Under the pieces are notes generated by a model that saw only the letters and a list, made by a program, of their open reading frames with translations, did not search any database and was not told the DNA's origin. A DNA stretch of 64,000 bases from UBA5072 sp963822145 (GTDB taxonomy: Bacteria; Bacteroidota; Bacteroidia; Bacteroidales; UBA10428), in assembly GCA_963822145.1 (NCBI GenBank), contig CAWGGG010000002.1:124001-188000 (forward strand), written 5' to 3'. Both the position numbers and the translations under genes were made by a program. Below, piece by piece: positions 43,090 through 51,208 of this stretch (position 1 is its first letter; each line of letters starts with the position of its first letter).

Positions 43090-44944
43090 TATTATTGTTG
43101 TTGGAGGAGGTCATGCTGGTTGTGAGGCTGCTCATGCTGCTGCATTTCTGGGGGCAAAGGTTCTGATGATCACCATGGACATGACAAAGCTGGCACAAAT
43201 GTCCTGCAATCCGGCTATGGGTGGAATAGCTAAAGGCCAGATAGTTAGAGAGATAGATGCGCTGGGTGGATGTTCCGGAATTGTGACAGATAAAAGCATG
43301 TTACAATTCAGGATGTTAAATCGTTCAAAAGGACCTGCAGTATGGAGCCCAAGAGCCCAATGCGATCGCGTTTATTTCACGTTGGCCTGGAGGTCAATGA
43401 TTGAAGCAAACAAAAATATCGATCTTTGGCAGGATAATGTAAATGAACTCATTATAGAAAATAGCAAGGTTTCCGGCGTAAAGACAAGACTGAATGCAGT
43501 ATTCAGATCAAAGGCAGTGATACTTACCGTAGGGACCTTTGGCAATGGACTGATACATGTTGGAAGGGTTAACATGGAAGGAGGGAGATTTTCTGAAAGC
43601 ATATCAACTGGAATAACAGAGCAGTTGGTGAGCCTGGGTGTTGAAGCAGGAAGGCTTAAAACTGGTACGCCAGCGCGTCTTGACGGAAGAACAATTGACT
43701 TCAGTGTTCTGGATGAGCAAAAAGGTGATGATGAGATTAGACGCTTTTCGTTTTTGAATTCGGATATTCCGGATAAACAGTTAAGTTGCTATATAACATA
43801 TACCAACGCAGCGGTACATGAAATACTGAGAAATGGTTTTGAAGATTCACCGTTATATAATGGGACTATTAAAGGGACGGGCCCAAGATATTGCCCAAGC
43901 ATTGAAGACAAAATTGTTACTTTCAAACAAAGAGAATCGCATCAATTATTCCTGGAACCGGAAGGTTGGCAAACCAAAGAGTATTATTTAAATGGATTCT
44001 CCTCATCACTTCCATTAAGTATTCAATACGATGCACTGAAGAAGATCAAGGGTCTTGAAAATGTCAGGATTTTTAGACCTGGGTATGCCATTGAATATGA
44101 TTTTTTTATGCCTACCCAGCTTAATCATAGCCTGGAAAGCAAGGCAATACATGGATTATTTTTTGCCGGACAGATTAACGGAACTACCGGATATGAGGAG
44201 GCTGCTGCACAAGGGATAATCGCGGGAATAAATGCGTTCAGGAAAATAGGCAACCTGGAACCAATAATATTAAATCGGGAAGAAGCCTATATTGGAGTAT
44301 TGATTGATGATCTGGTAACTAAGGGCGTGGATGAACCCTACAGAATGTTTACTTCTCGCGCGGAGTACCGGATACTATTACGGCAGGACAACGCAGATGA
44401 GCGGTTAACCGGTAAGGCGATCAGCATTGGACTTGCTTCGGAGGAAAGGAGACAATTGTTTGAAGAAAAAATGAAGGCACGAAAAAGTATCAATGATTAT
44501 TTAAAAGAAGAAAGTATTGCGCCAGAAACCATAAATAGTTTTTTAGCAGAGAAAAATTTAAGCCCGCTGCGCCAGAAGGTAAAAATAATCGATGTATTAA
44601 TGAGGCCTGAAGTTCACTTGATCGATCTTCTCAATATCTCAAAGAACGAATTGGAATGGAATAAGAACCGGGAAGTTTATTCTGAGGAATTGTTCGAGTC
44701 TGTCGAGATTGAAAACAAATACCGGGGCTATATTGAAAGGGAAAGATTACTGGCCGAGAAAATGGGCAGGCTTGATGACATAAGAATTGATAAGGGCATC
44801 GACTTTGATAAGCTTTTATCCATTTCTACAGAAGGCAGGTTTAAACTTAAGCGGTACCAACCGAGTACAATCGGACAAGCTGCCAGGATATCAGGAATAT
44901 CTCCAAGTGACATCAATGTACTATTACTTTACATGGGTAGGTAG
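43073..44944 (+). CDS. mnmG: tRNA uridine 5-carboxymethylaminomethyl modification enzyme, FAD subunit
   Basis: 623 residues from ATG 43073 (a GTG lies at 43070). With MnmE it installs the cmnm5 group at tRNA wobble U34. The FAD motif VVGGGHAGCEAAHAA, SCNPAMGGIAKGQIVREIDALGG and the C-terminal RPEV and QAARISGISPSDINVLLLY blocks are diagnostic. Full normal length. mnmE is absent from this window. The gene ends 24 bp before a parS-like site; in many bacteria mnmG (gidA) lies near the replication origin and par genes, which fits that site. Confidence 0.98.
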   Translation: MNLFYDIIVVGGGHAGCEAAHAAAFLGAKVLMITMDMTKLAQMSCNPAMGGIAKGQIVREIDALGGCSGIVTDKSMLQFRMLNRSKGPAVWSPRAQCDRVYFTLAWRSMIEANKNIDLWQDNVNELIIENSKVSGVKTRLNAVFRSKAVILTVGTFGNGLIHVGRVNMEGGRFSESISTGITEQLVSLGVEAGRLKTGTPARLDGRTIDFSVLDEQKGDDEIRRFSFLNSDIPDKQLSCYITYTNAAVHEILRNGFEDSPLYNGTIKGTGPRYCPSIEDKIVTFKQRESHQLFLEPEGWQTKEYYLNGFSSSLPLSIQYDALKKIKGLENVRIFRPGYAIEYDFFMPTQLNHSLESKAIHGLFFAGQINGTTGYEEAAAQGIIAGINAFRKIGNLEPIILNREEAYIGVLIDDLVTKGVDEPYRMFTSRAEYRILLRQDNADERLTGKAISIGLASEERRQLFEEKMKARKSINDYLKEESIAPETINSFLAEKNLSPLRQKVKIIDVLMRPEVHLIDLLNISKNELEWNKNREVYSEELFESVEIENKYRGYIERERLLAEKMGRLDDIRIDKGIDFDKLLSISTEGRFKLKRYQPSTIGQAARISGISPSDINVLLLYMGR

Positions 44945-44968
44945 CTGACTTTAAAGGATTTTCAACAT

Positions 44969-44984
44969 TGTTCCACGTGGAACA
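44969..44984. promoter_or_regulatory. parS-type ParB-binding site
   Basis: TGTTCCACGTGGAACA is a perfect 16-bp palindrome with the CACGTG core of bacterial parS; the general form is TGTTNCACGTGAAACA, and the CCACGTGG version is known from Pseudomonas-type sites. It lies in the 63-bp gap between mnmG and uvrC, with no other role evident. parS sites cluster near the chromosomal origin and load ParB for segregation, so this argues that the window lies in the origin half. No parA/parB gene is in view. Confidence 0.85.
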
Positions 44985-45007
44985 TTCCATGCTAAGAACT
45001 ACAAATC

Positions 45008-46822
45008 ATGGCTGAAAAACCCCCGCTGGTGGATTTGGTAAATCACTTACCGGGAAAACCGGGAGTGTATCAGTTCCTAAGTGCAAATGGAGAAATTCTC
45101 TATATCGGGAAGGCAAAAAATTTACGCAAACGAGTTGCCAGTTATTTTAACACACCTGATTCGCGGCATTACAAACAGGATGTCCTGGTTAAGAAAATAG
45201 TTGAAATCAGGTATATTCTTGTAGAAAATGAATCAGAAGCGCTGTTGCTGGAAAACAACCTCATCAAAGAATACAAGCCCAAATACAACATTCTGCTCAA
45301 AGATGATAAAACTTATCCCTGGATATGTATCAAGCACGAGAGATTTCCCAGGGTCATGCAAACAAGAAATTACATCATAGACGGTTCCGAATACTTTGGT
45401 CCCTATACATCCGGCCTGATGGTAAAAACCTTACTGGGTTTGATCAGGCAGCTCTACAGGTTAAGAACCTGTAAATTATCCTTGAATATCGCTGCTATTG
45501 AAAAAGGAAAATTCAGGCGTTGCCTGGAATTCCATCTCGGAAACTGCAAAGGTCCCTGTGAAGGACTTCAAACAGAAGCAGAGTATGAAGAATCAGTGTC
45601 TGAAATTAAGGACATATTAAAAGGGAATTACCATCAGGTGATTTTGCATCTGAAGAAATTGATGGGTCGGTATGCTCAGGAGATGAGGTTTGAGGAAGCG
45701 GAGGTTTTACGACAAAAAATTGAGATTTTAGAGAAATTCAGGGGAAAATCAACGATTGTCAATCCGAAAATTAGTAATGTTGATGTATTCAGTATGATCG
45801 ATGAGGACCAGTTTGCATTTATTAATTTTCTTAAAGTAGTGAATGGCGCTATTGTTCAGGCTCATAATGTGGAAATCCAAAAATTCCTAAAGGAGCGTCG
45901 GGAAGACATATTAGGATATACCATTTACCAGTTAAGAGATCGCTTTAAAAGTACTGCAAAAGAAATAATAGTTCCGTTTAAACCTGATCTCGTATTAACA
46001 GGAGTCGCGATCACAGTTCCGCACAGAGGGGATAAGAATAAATTGCTTGAACTATCAATCAGGAACGTCACTTCATTCAGAAACGACAGGGTATCGCTGC
46101 GGGACGTGGATAAATGGACGGAACAGGAAGAAGCACTATTAATAAAATTGCAGCGGGATTTGAGATTATCTAAGATTCCTTATTGGATTGAGTGTTTTGA
46201 TAATTCTAATTTACAGGGGACAAATCCCGTAGCATCCTGTGTGGTTTTTAAATCCGCCCGGCCTTTCAGGCAGGCTTACCGTCACTTCAATATCAAAACC
46301 GTTGATGGGCCTAACGATTATGCCTCTATGGAAGAGATCGTGAGCCGACGCTATAGAAGACAGTTGGAAGAGGAAGGGATTCTTCCTGACCTGATCATCA
46401 TCGATGGAGGCAAAGGACAATTGGCTGCGGCTGTTAAAAGCTTGAAAAAGCTGGAACTATATGGAAATATAGCGGTAATCAGCATAGCAAAAAGACTTGA
46501 AGAGATCTATATCCCGGAGGATCCTATACCGCTTTATCTTGACAAGAATTCATCAAGCCTAAGACTCATACAAAGGATAAGAGATGAAGCCCACCGTTTC
46601 GGAATTACCTTTCACAAGAAGAAGCGATCGGGATCACAGTTGCAATCAGCTTTTAAAGAAATACCAGGAATTGGTGAAGCTACCATTGAGAAACTGCTCA
46701 AAGCCGAACCAGATATGGAAGCGCTTAAAAACATGCCAATGGATGCATTAATCGCACTGGTGGGCAATAGAGCTGCAGGAAAGATCAGGGAGTATTTTTT
46801 AAAAGGGTTGCAGTCGAAATAA
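45008..46822 (+). CDS. uvrC: Excinuclease ABC subunit C
   Basis: 604 residues; makes both incisions in nucleotide excision repair. The N-terminal GIY-YIG nuclease (GVYQFLSANGEILYIGKAKNLRKRV), the UVR domain (FEEAEVLRQKIEILEKF), the RNase H-like nuclease (CFDNSNLQGTNPVASCVVF and IIDGGKGQL) and the C-terminal HhH (IPGIGEATIEKLL) are all present and in order. uvrA and uvrB are elsewhere. Converges on the polyprenyl synthase gene, 19 bp apart. Confidence 0.98.
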   Translation: MAEKPPLVDLVNHLPGKPGVYQFLSANGEILYIGKAKNLRKRVASYFNTPDSRHYKQDVLVKKIVEIRYILVENESEALLLENNLIKEYKPKYNILLKDDKTYPWICIKHERFPRVMQTRNYIIDGSEYFGPYTSGLMVKTLLGLIRQLYRLRTCKLSLNIAAIEKGKFRRCLEFHLGNCKGPCEGLQTEAEYEESVSEIKDILKGNYHQVILHLKKLMGRYAQEMRFEEAEVLRQKIEILEKFRGKSTIVNPKISNVDVFSMIDEDQFAFINFLKVVNGAIVQAHNVEIQKFLKERREDILGYTIYQLRDRFKSTAKEIIVPFKPDLVLTGVAITVPHRGDKNKLLELSIRNVTSFRNDRVSLRDVDKWTEQEEALLIKLQRDLRLSKIPYWIECFDNSNLQGTNPVASCVVFKSARPFRQAYRHFNIKTVDGPNDYASMEEIVSRRYRRQLEEEGILPDLIIIDGGKGQLAAAVKSLKKLELYGNIAVISIAKRLEEIYIPEDPIPLYLDKNSSSLRLIQRIRDEAHRFGITFHKKKRSGSQLQSAFKEIPGIGEATIEKLLKAEPDMEALKNMPMDALIALVGNRAAGKIREYFLKGLQSK

Positions 46823-46841
46823 AAGAGAAGATAGGCGGATG

Positions 46842-47816
46842 CTATTTATTCCTACAAATGGTATACGAAACGAATTCGCGTAAGGCAACTTTTATCCCGC
46901 TTTCTGGAAACGGGTCAAGCTCCTTCAAAGCCTGAGCGGCAAAATCATTCATTTTTTCTTCTGCAAACGTGAGGCCATTATGCCGGTTGACAAAATCTAA
47001 TATGGTATGAAATTCATATGAGTTTTTTCCAGTTTGATTTAATATTTTTAATACCATTTTTCGGTCTGAGTTTTCTGCATTTTCTAAGGCATGAATCAGT
47101 GGTAAGGTTAGTTTTCTTTCCTGGATATCATTGCCTTTGGGTTTGCCAGTTAAGCTATTTATCTGATAATCAAGAATATCATCCTTAATTTGAAAGGCAA
47201 TACCCAGCAATTCACCGAATCGTTTCATTCTGTTTACCGTATCGTCGGGCATGCCAACCGATTTCGCTCCGCACGAGCTACAGCAGGATATCAATGTTGC
47301 GGTCTTTTTACGAATGATTTCATAATACTCATCCTGAGAGATGTTCAACTTCCGGGAATTCTTAATTTGCTGCAATTCACCTTCACTCATTTCCCTGACT
47401 GCATCAGCCACAAGGTTTAGAATTTCATATTCTTTATGACTTATTGCCAGCAGCAATCCTTTTGCCAGCAAGTAATCCCCCAGCAATACTGAAACCTTTG
47501 ATTTCCAAAGTGCATTGATTGAGAAAAAGCCTCTTCGCTCATAAGAATCATCTACTACGTCATCATGGATGAGCGTGGCGGTGTGCAGCATTTCGATCAG
47601 CGCTGCTGCTGTGTGGGTGGATTCATTGGGAGTACCCAACAATCTGGCTGTGAGAAAAACAAGGATCGGTCGCATCTGTTTGCCTTTCCTTTTCAGGAGA
47701 TAACGCATCACGATATTAAGCAACGGCACATTTGTTTTCATGGCCTGCCTGAAATAGTTGTCAAAAGCAACTAAATCCTCTGCAATGGGCTGCTTGATGA
47801 GGTCAATATCTGACAT
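46842..47816 (-). CDS. Long-chain trans-polyprenyl diphosphate synthase
   Basis: 324 residues from ATG 47816 (SDIDLIKQPIAEDL), the usual start of this family; the frame also allows 47846. Aspartate-rich motifs LIHDDVVDDSYERRG and FQIKDDILDY bind the Mg-diphosphate and extend IPP chains. The short FARM region before motif 1 determines chain length, but I cannot set octaprenyl against other lengths; the usual role is quinone side chain or lipid carrier supply. Isoprenoid precursors come from MEP enzymes including IspD. Confidence 0.93.
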   Translation of the reverse strand: MSDIDLIKQPIAEDLVAFDNYFRQAMKTNVPLLNIVMRYLLKRKGKQMRPILVFLTARLLGTPNESTHTAAALIEMLHTATLIHDDVVDDSYERRGFFSINALWKSKVSVLLGDYLLAKGLLLAISHKEYEILNLVADAVREMSEGELQQIKNSRKLNISQDEYYEIIRKKTATLISCCSSCGAKSVGMPDDTVNRMKRFGELLGIAFQIKDDILDYQINSLTGKPKGNDIQERKLTLPLIHALENAENSDRKMVLKILNQTGKNSYEFHTILDFVNRHNGLTFAEEKMNDFAAQALKELDPFPESGIKVALREFVSYTICRNK

Positions 47817-47971
47817 TATTGTTGAATTAGGTTTTAAAGTTAGCAATTATCTCTTGTTTCTGGTTGAAACCATCGGGAACAAGTGACTTTGCCCAAGTAA
47901 AGATCTTAAACATCCTGCCAGGCGAGACAATATTAAAAGACTATTTTTCCTGATATTCTGAGTTATTTATC

Positions 47972-47979
47972 TATATTTG
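47972..47979 (+). promoter_or_regulatory. Bacteroidetes-type -7 box upstream of the ArsR gene
   Basis: TATATTTG matches TAnnTTTG but lies 95 bp before the ArsR ATG, so the leader would be about 88 nt. No clear -33 element; the rest of this 258-bp gap holds nothing else I recognise. Confidence 0.4.
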
Positions 47980-48074
47980 TATGTAATTGAATTTATTCCC
48001 TCAGATTATGGATGTTTAGGTGAATTCATTATACCTTTTACCAACAATTTTTAAAACTAAAAGATCATTTTAAA

Positions 48075-48371
48075 ATGAAATTTGAAGGATTAACGGCAGA
48101 ACAACTGGATAAAGCTGCCAGTCTTTTGAAAGCTATCGCACATCCAATGCGCATTGCCATTCTTCAATATCTGGATGGAGGTAAGCAACTGAATGTTACT
48201 GAGATACATGAATTTCTCAAGATTGAACAATCCACAACCTCTCACCACCTGGGCATCCTTAAGGACAAAGGCGTCCTCGGATCCAAGAGGGAAGGGAAGA
48301 ACACTTATTATTACATAAAGAATGATAATTTAAGCAATGTTATCGAGTGCATTAACAAATGTGCCTGCTGA
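48075..48371 (+). CDS. ArsR/SmtB-family transcriptional regulator
   Basis: 98 residues. The winged helix-turn-helix spans about residues 20-80 (AIAHPMRIAILQYL, VTEIHEFLKIEQSTTSHHLGIL, SKREGKNTYYYI). The usual metal-binding ELCVCDL of ArsR is absent, and the C-terminus ends ECINKCAC (C92, C96, C98), which could bind metal or a thiol ligand. No transporter or resistance gene is adjacent; the downstream hairpin ends its transcript before polA, so its targets are unknown. Confidence 0.88.
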   Translation: MKFEGLTAEQLDKAASLLKAIAHPMRIAILQYLDGGKQLNVTEIHEFLKIEQSTTSHHLGILKDKGVLGSKREGKNTYYYIKNDNLSNVIECINKCAC

Positions 48372-48393
48372 CCAATAGCCTGTAATAATATGC

Positions 48394-48430
48394 AAAGGCC
48401 GGATGATTTGTTTCAGCCGGCCTTTTTTAT
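48394..48430 (+). terminator. Rho-independent terminator between the ArsR gene and polA
   Basis: AAAGGCCGG (48394-48402) and CCGGCCTTT (48417-48425) form a perfect 9-bp stem with a 14-nt loop, followed by TTTT. Confidence 0.85.
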
Positions 48431-48446
48431 GTAAAACCAGTGTGAA

Positions 48447-51203
48447 ATGAGCCAGAGACAAAAATTAGTTCTGTTCGATGCCTATGCCCTGATCTATCGG
48501 GCATATTACGCATTCATCAATCGGCCGATGATTAACTCAAAAGGTATGAATACCTCGGCTGTTTATGGCTTTACAACCACCCTGACAGATATCTTAAAAA
48601 GAGAAGCACCGGATTGCGTTGCTGTTGTATTTGATCCGCCAACGCCAACATTCCGCCACGAGCTATACGCTCAGTATAAAGCCAACAGGTTGACCACACC
48701 GGAGGAAATAAAAAAAGCCGTGCCTGTAATCAAGCAGATTATAGAAGCCCTGAATATTGCAGTCGTTGAGGTGAATGCCTATGAAGCAGATGATGTAATC
48801 GGTACCCTTGCTAAAAGGGCGGAAAATGAGGGATACCTGACCTATATGGTAACTCCTGACAAGGATTACATGCAACTTGTATCTGATAACACCCTCATGC
48901 TCAGGCCCGGACGATCAGGTAACGATTATGAAATAATAGGTATTCCCGAAGTAAACCGTTACTTTGGAATCGACGATCCTGTGAAGGTAATTGACATTCT
49001 GGCGCTCTGGGGAGATTCTTCGGATAACATACCCGGTGCCCCTGGAATCGGGGAAAAAACCGCCAAGGAACTGATAACCAAATATCAGTCACTCGAAAAT
49101 CTCCTGGCTCATGCGGAAGAGCTTAAGGGAAAGCTAAAGGAAACCTTGACCACCCATCTGGACCAAGTTCTTCTATCGCGGAACCTGGCGAAAATAAACA
49201 TCAATGCACCGGTTGAAGTCGGTATTGAACAACTGAAGATTCGACAGTGGAATGACAAGCGGTTAATGGAGATCTTCAAAGAACTTGAATTTAAGTCCCT
49301 GATAAATCGCCTGCTTGCAGATAAGCACTTACCACAACAAGGAAGTCTTTTTAGCGGTGAATCCCCGGTTGTCAGTACACGTGATTCTGGTATGGAGAAC
49401 ATACAGAGTATTCCACACCAGTATCATGTAATTACCGGGGGTGCAGCACTGGATGAACTGGTTAATAAAATAGAGAGAAACAAGGAATTCTGCTTCGACA
49501 CCGAAACCACAGGACTTAAAACAAGAGAGGCGGAGCTGGTGGGGATTGCCATTGCATTTGAGGCTCATGAGGCCTACTATATTCCCGTACCGGCTGATTT
49601 TTTAACAGCCAGGGAGATCCTGAGCAAGCTTCAACCTGTATTTGAAAATCCAGAAATTAAAAAAGTTGGCCAGAATCTTAAATATGACATCCAGATCCTG
49701 ATGAATTATAAAATCTCAGTGGAAGGGCCGTTGTTTGATACGATGATCGCTCATTATCTGATTCAGAATGATTTGCATCACAACCTGGAATATCTGGCCG
49801 AGGTGTATCTGAATTACAAAATGGTTCCCATTGAGGACCTTATTGGTAAAAAGGGAGAGCGGCAAAAAAGCATGCGGGATATCGATATTCCGGTCATCAA
49901 AGAATATGCCGGTGAGGATGCCGATATCTCCTGGCAGCTATACCATCATTTAAGTGAGGAACTTCAGAAAAAAGGATTGCTTCTTCTGGCCCTGAACGTT
50001 GAAATGCCCCTGATTAAAGTCCTTGCTGAAATGGAATATGCCGGTTTCAAAATCAGTAAAGAAAATCTGGAAAACTATGCCAGCATACTTAAAATAGATT
50101 TGCAAGTTATAGAAGATGAGATATATAAAATGGCAGAACTCAAGTTTAACATTAACTCACCGAAACAACTTGGCGAAATTCTGTTTCAAAGAATGAAGAT
50201 TGCAGAAGGGGCTCAAAAGACCAAAACAAACCAATATTCGACTGGAGAAGAGGTATTGGCGAAGCTTGTAGATAAACATCCTATCATTCAGCTTATTCTC
50301 GATTACAGGGCGACACAAAAGCTGTTGAGTACTTATGTAGAGGCTTTGCCTGCATTGATTGACCCTAAAACAGGCAGGATACATACTTCGTTTGACCAGG
50401 CCTGGGTAAGCACAGGACGGTTAAGTTCCAGGAACCCCAACTTGCAGAATATTCCGATAAGGGATGAACGGGGCAAGGAAATCCGCAAGGCCTTTATTGC
50501 GACGGATGATCAACATATACTGCTTTCGGCTGATTATTCCCAGATTGAATTGAGGCTCATGGCTCATCTCAGTGAGGATCCTAACATGGTCAGGGCTTTT
50601 TCAAACAATGAGGATATACACATCTCAACTGCTGCTAAAGTTTTCAAAGTTCCGGAGCCTGAAGTGACACCAACCATGAGGAGCAGAGCAAAAACTGCAA
50701 ATTTCGGTATTATTTATGGCATCTCGTCTTTTGGTCTTTCACAGCGCCTTAATATTTCAAGGACTGATGCTGCAGCACTTATTCAGGGATACTTCGAAAA
50801 TTTCCCGATGGTTAAACAATACATGGATAATGCCATCCGACTGGCAAAAGAAAACGGATTTGTTGAAACCATCATGGGACGTAGGCGGTTTTTACCGGAC
50901 ATCCATTCAGCCAATGCCATTGTGAGAGGAGTTGCGGAACGAAATGCCATCAATGCGCCCATCCAGGGGTCTGCGGCTGATATTATCAAGATGGCCATGG
51001 TAAAGATTCAGCAAAGACTGAGAAAGGAATTCAAGACGCTGATGATCCTTCAGGTGCATGATGAATTGATCTTTGATGTTCCCCTGGCTGAACTGGAAGC
51101 TGTGAAGGAACTGGTGCAATATGAAATGGAGCATGTATTGCCGTTACGGGTTCCCCTAATCGTGGATATGGGATCCGGAAAGAACTGGCTTGAAGCACAT
51201 TGA
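48447..51203 (+). CDS. polA: DNA polymerase I
   Basis: 918 residues with all three activities. The N-terminal 5'-3' exonuclease (about 1-290) has DAYALIYRAYYAF and TPDKDYMQLV; the 3'-5' exonuclease (about 320-500) keeps FCFDTETTGL, KVGQNLKYDIQ and YAGEDADISW, so it is likely active; the polymerase palm has DYSQIELRLMAHLSEDPNM (motif A), RSRAKTANFGIIYG (motif B) and LQVHDELIFDV (motif C). Function: gap filling, Okazaki-fragment processing and repair. No clear promoter box after the terminator; converges on the hybrid kinase gene 5 bp away. Confidence 0.97.
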   Translation: MSQRQKLVLFDAYALIYRAYYAFINRPMINSKGMNTSAVYGFTTTLTDILKREAPDCVAVVFDPPTPTFRHELYAQYKANRLTTPEEIKKAVPVIKQIIEALNIAVVEVNAYEADDVIGTLAKRAENEGYLTYMVTPDKDYMQLVSDNTLMLRPGRSGNDYEIIGIPEVNRYFGIDDPVKVIDILALWGDSSDNIPGAPGIGEKTAKELITKYQSLENLLAHAEELKGKLKETLTTHLDQVLLSRNLAKININAPVEVGIEQLKIRQWNDKRLMEIFKELEFKSLINRLLADKHLPQQGSLFSGESPVVSTRDSGMENIQSIPHQYHVITGGAALDELVNKIERNKEFCFDTETTGLKTREAELVGIAIAFEAHEAYYIPVPADFLTAREILSKLQPVFENPEIKKVGQNLKYDIQILMNYKISVEGPLFDTMIAHYLIQNDLHHNLEYLAEVYLNYKMVPIEDLIGKKGERQKSMRDIDIPVIKEYAGEDADISWQLYHHLSEELQKKGLLLLALNVEMPLIKVLAEMEYAGFKISKENLENYASILKIDLQVIEDEIYKMAELKFNINSPKQLGEILFQRMKIAEGAQKTKTNQYSTGEEVLAKLVDKHPIIQLILDYRATQKLLSTYVEALPALIDPKTGRIHTSFDQAWVSTGRLSSRNPNLQNIPIRDERGKEIRKAFIATDDQHILLSADYSQIELRLMAHLSEDPNMVRAFSNNEDIHISTAAKVFKVPEPEVTPTMRSRAKTANFGIIYGISSFGLSQRLNISRTDAAALIQGYFENFPMVKQYMDNAIRLAKENGFVETIMGRRRFLPDIHSANAIVRGVAERNAINAPIQGSAADIIKMAMVKIQQRLRKEFKTLMILQVHDELIFDVPLAELEAVKELVQYEMEHVLPLRVPLIVDMGSGKNWLEAH

Positions 51204-51208
51204 CAGGA

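Noticed and set aside
44945..45007. Replication origin at the parS site
   Set aside because: No dnaA gene, no cluster of DnaA boxes and no AT-rich unwinding element are visible in this 63-bp gap.
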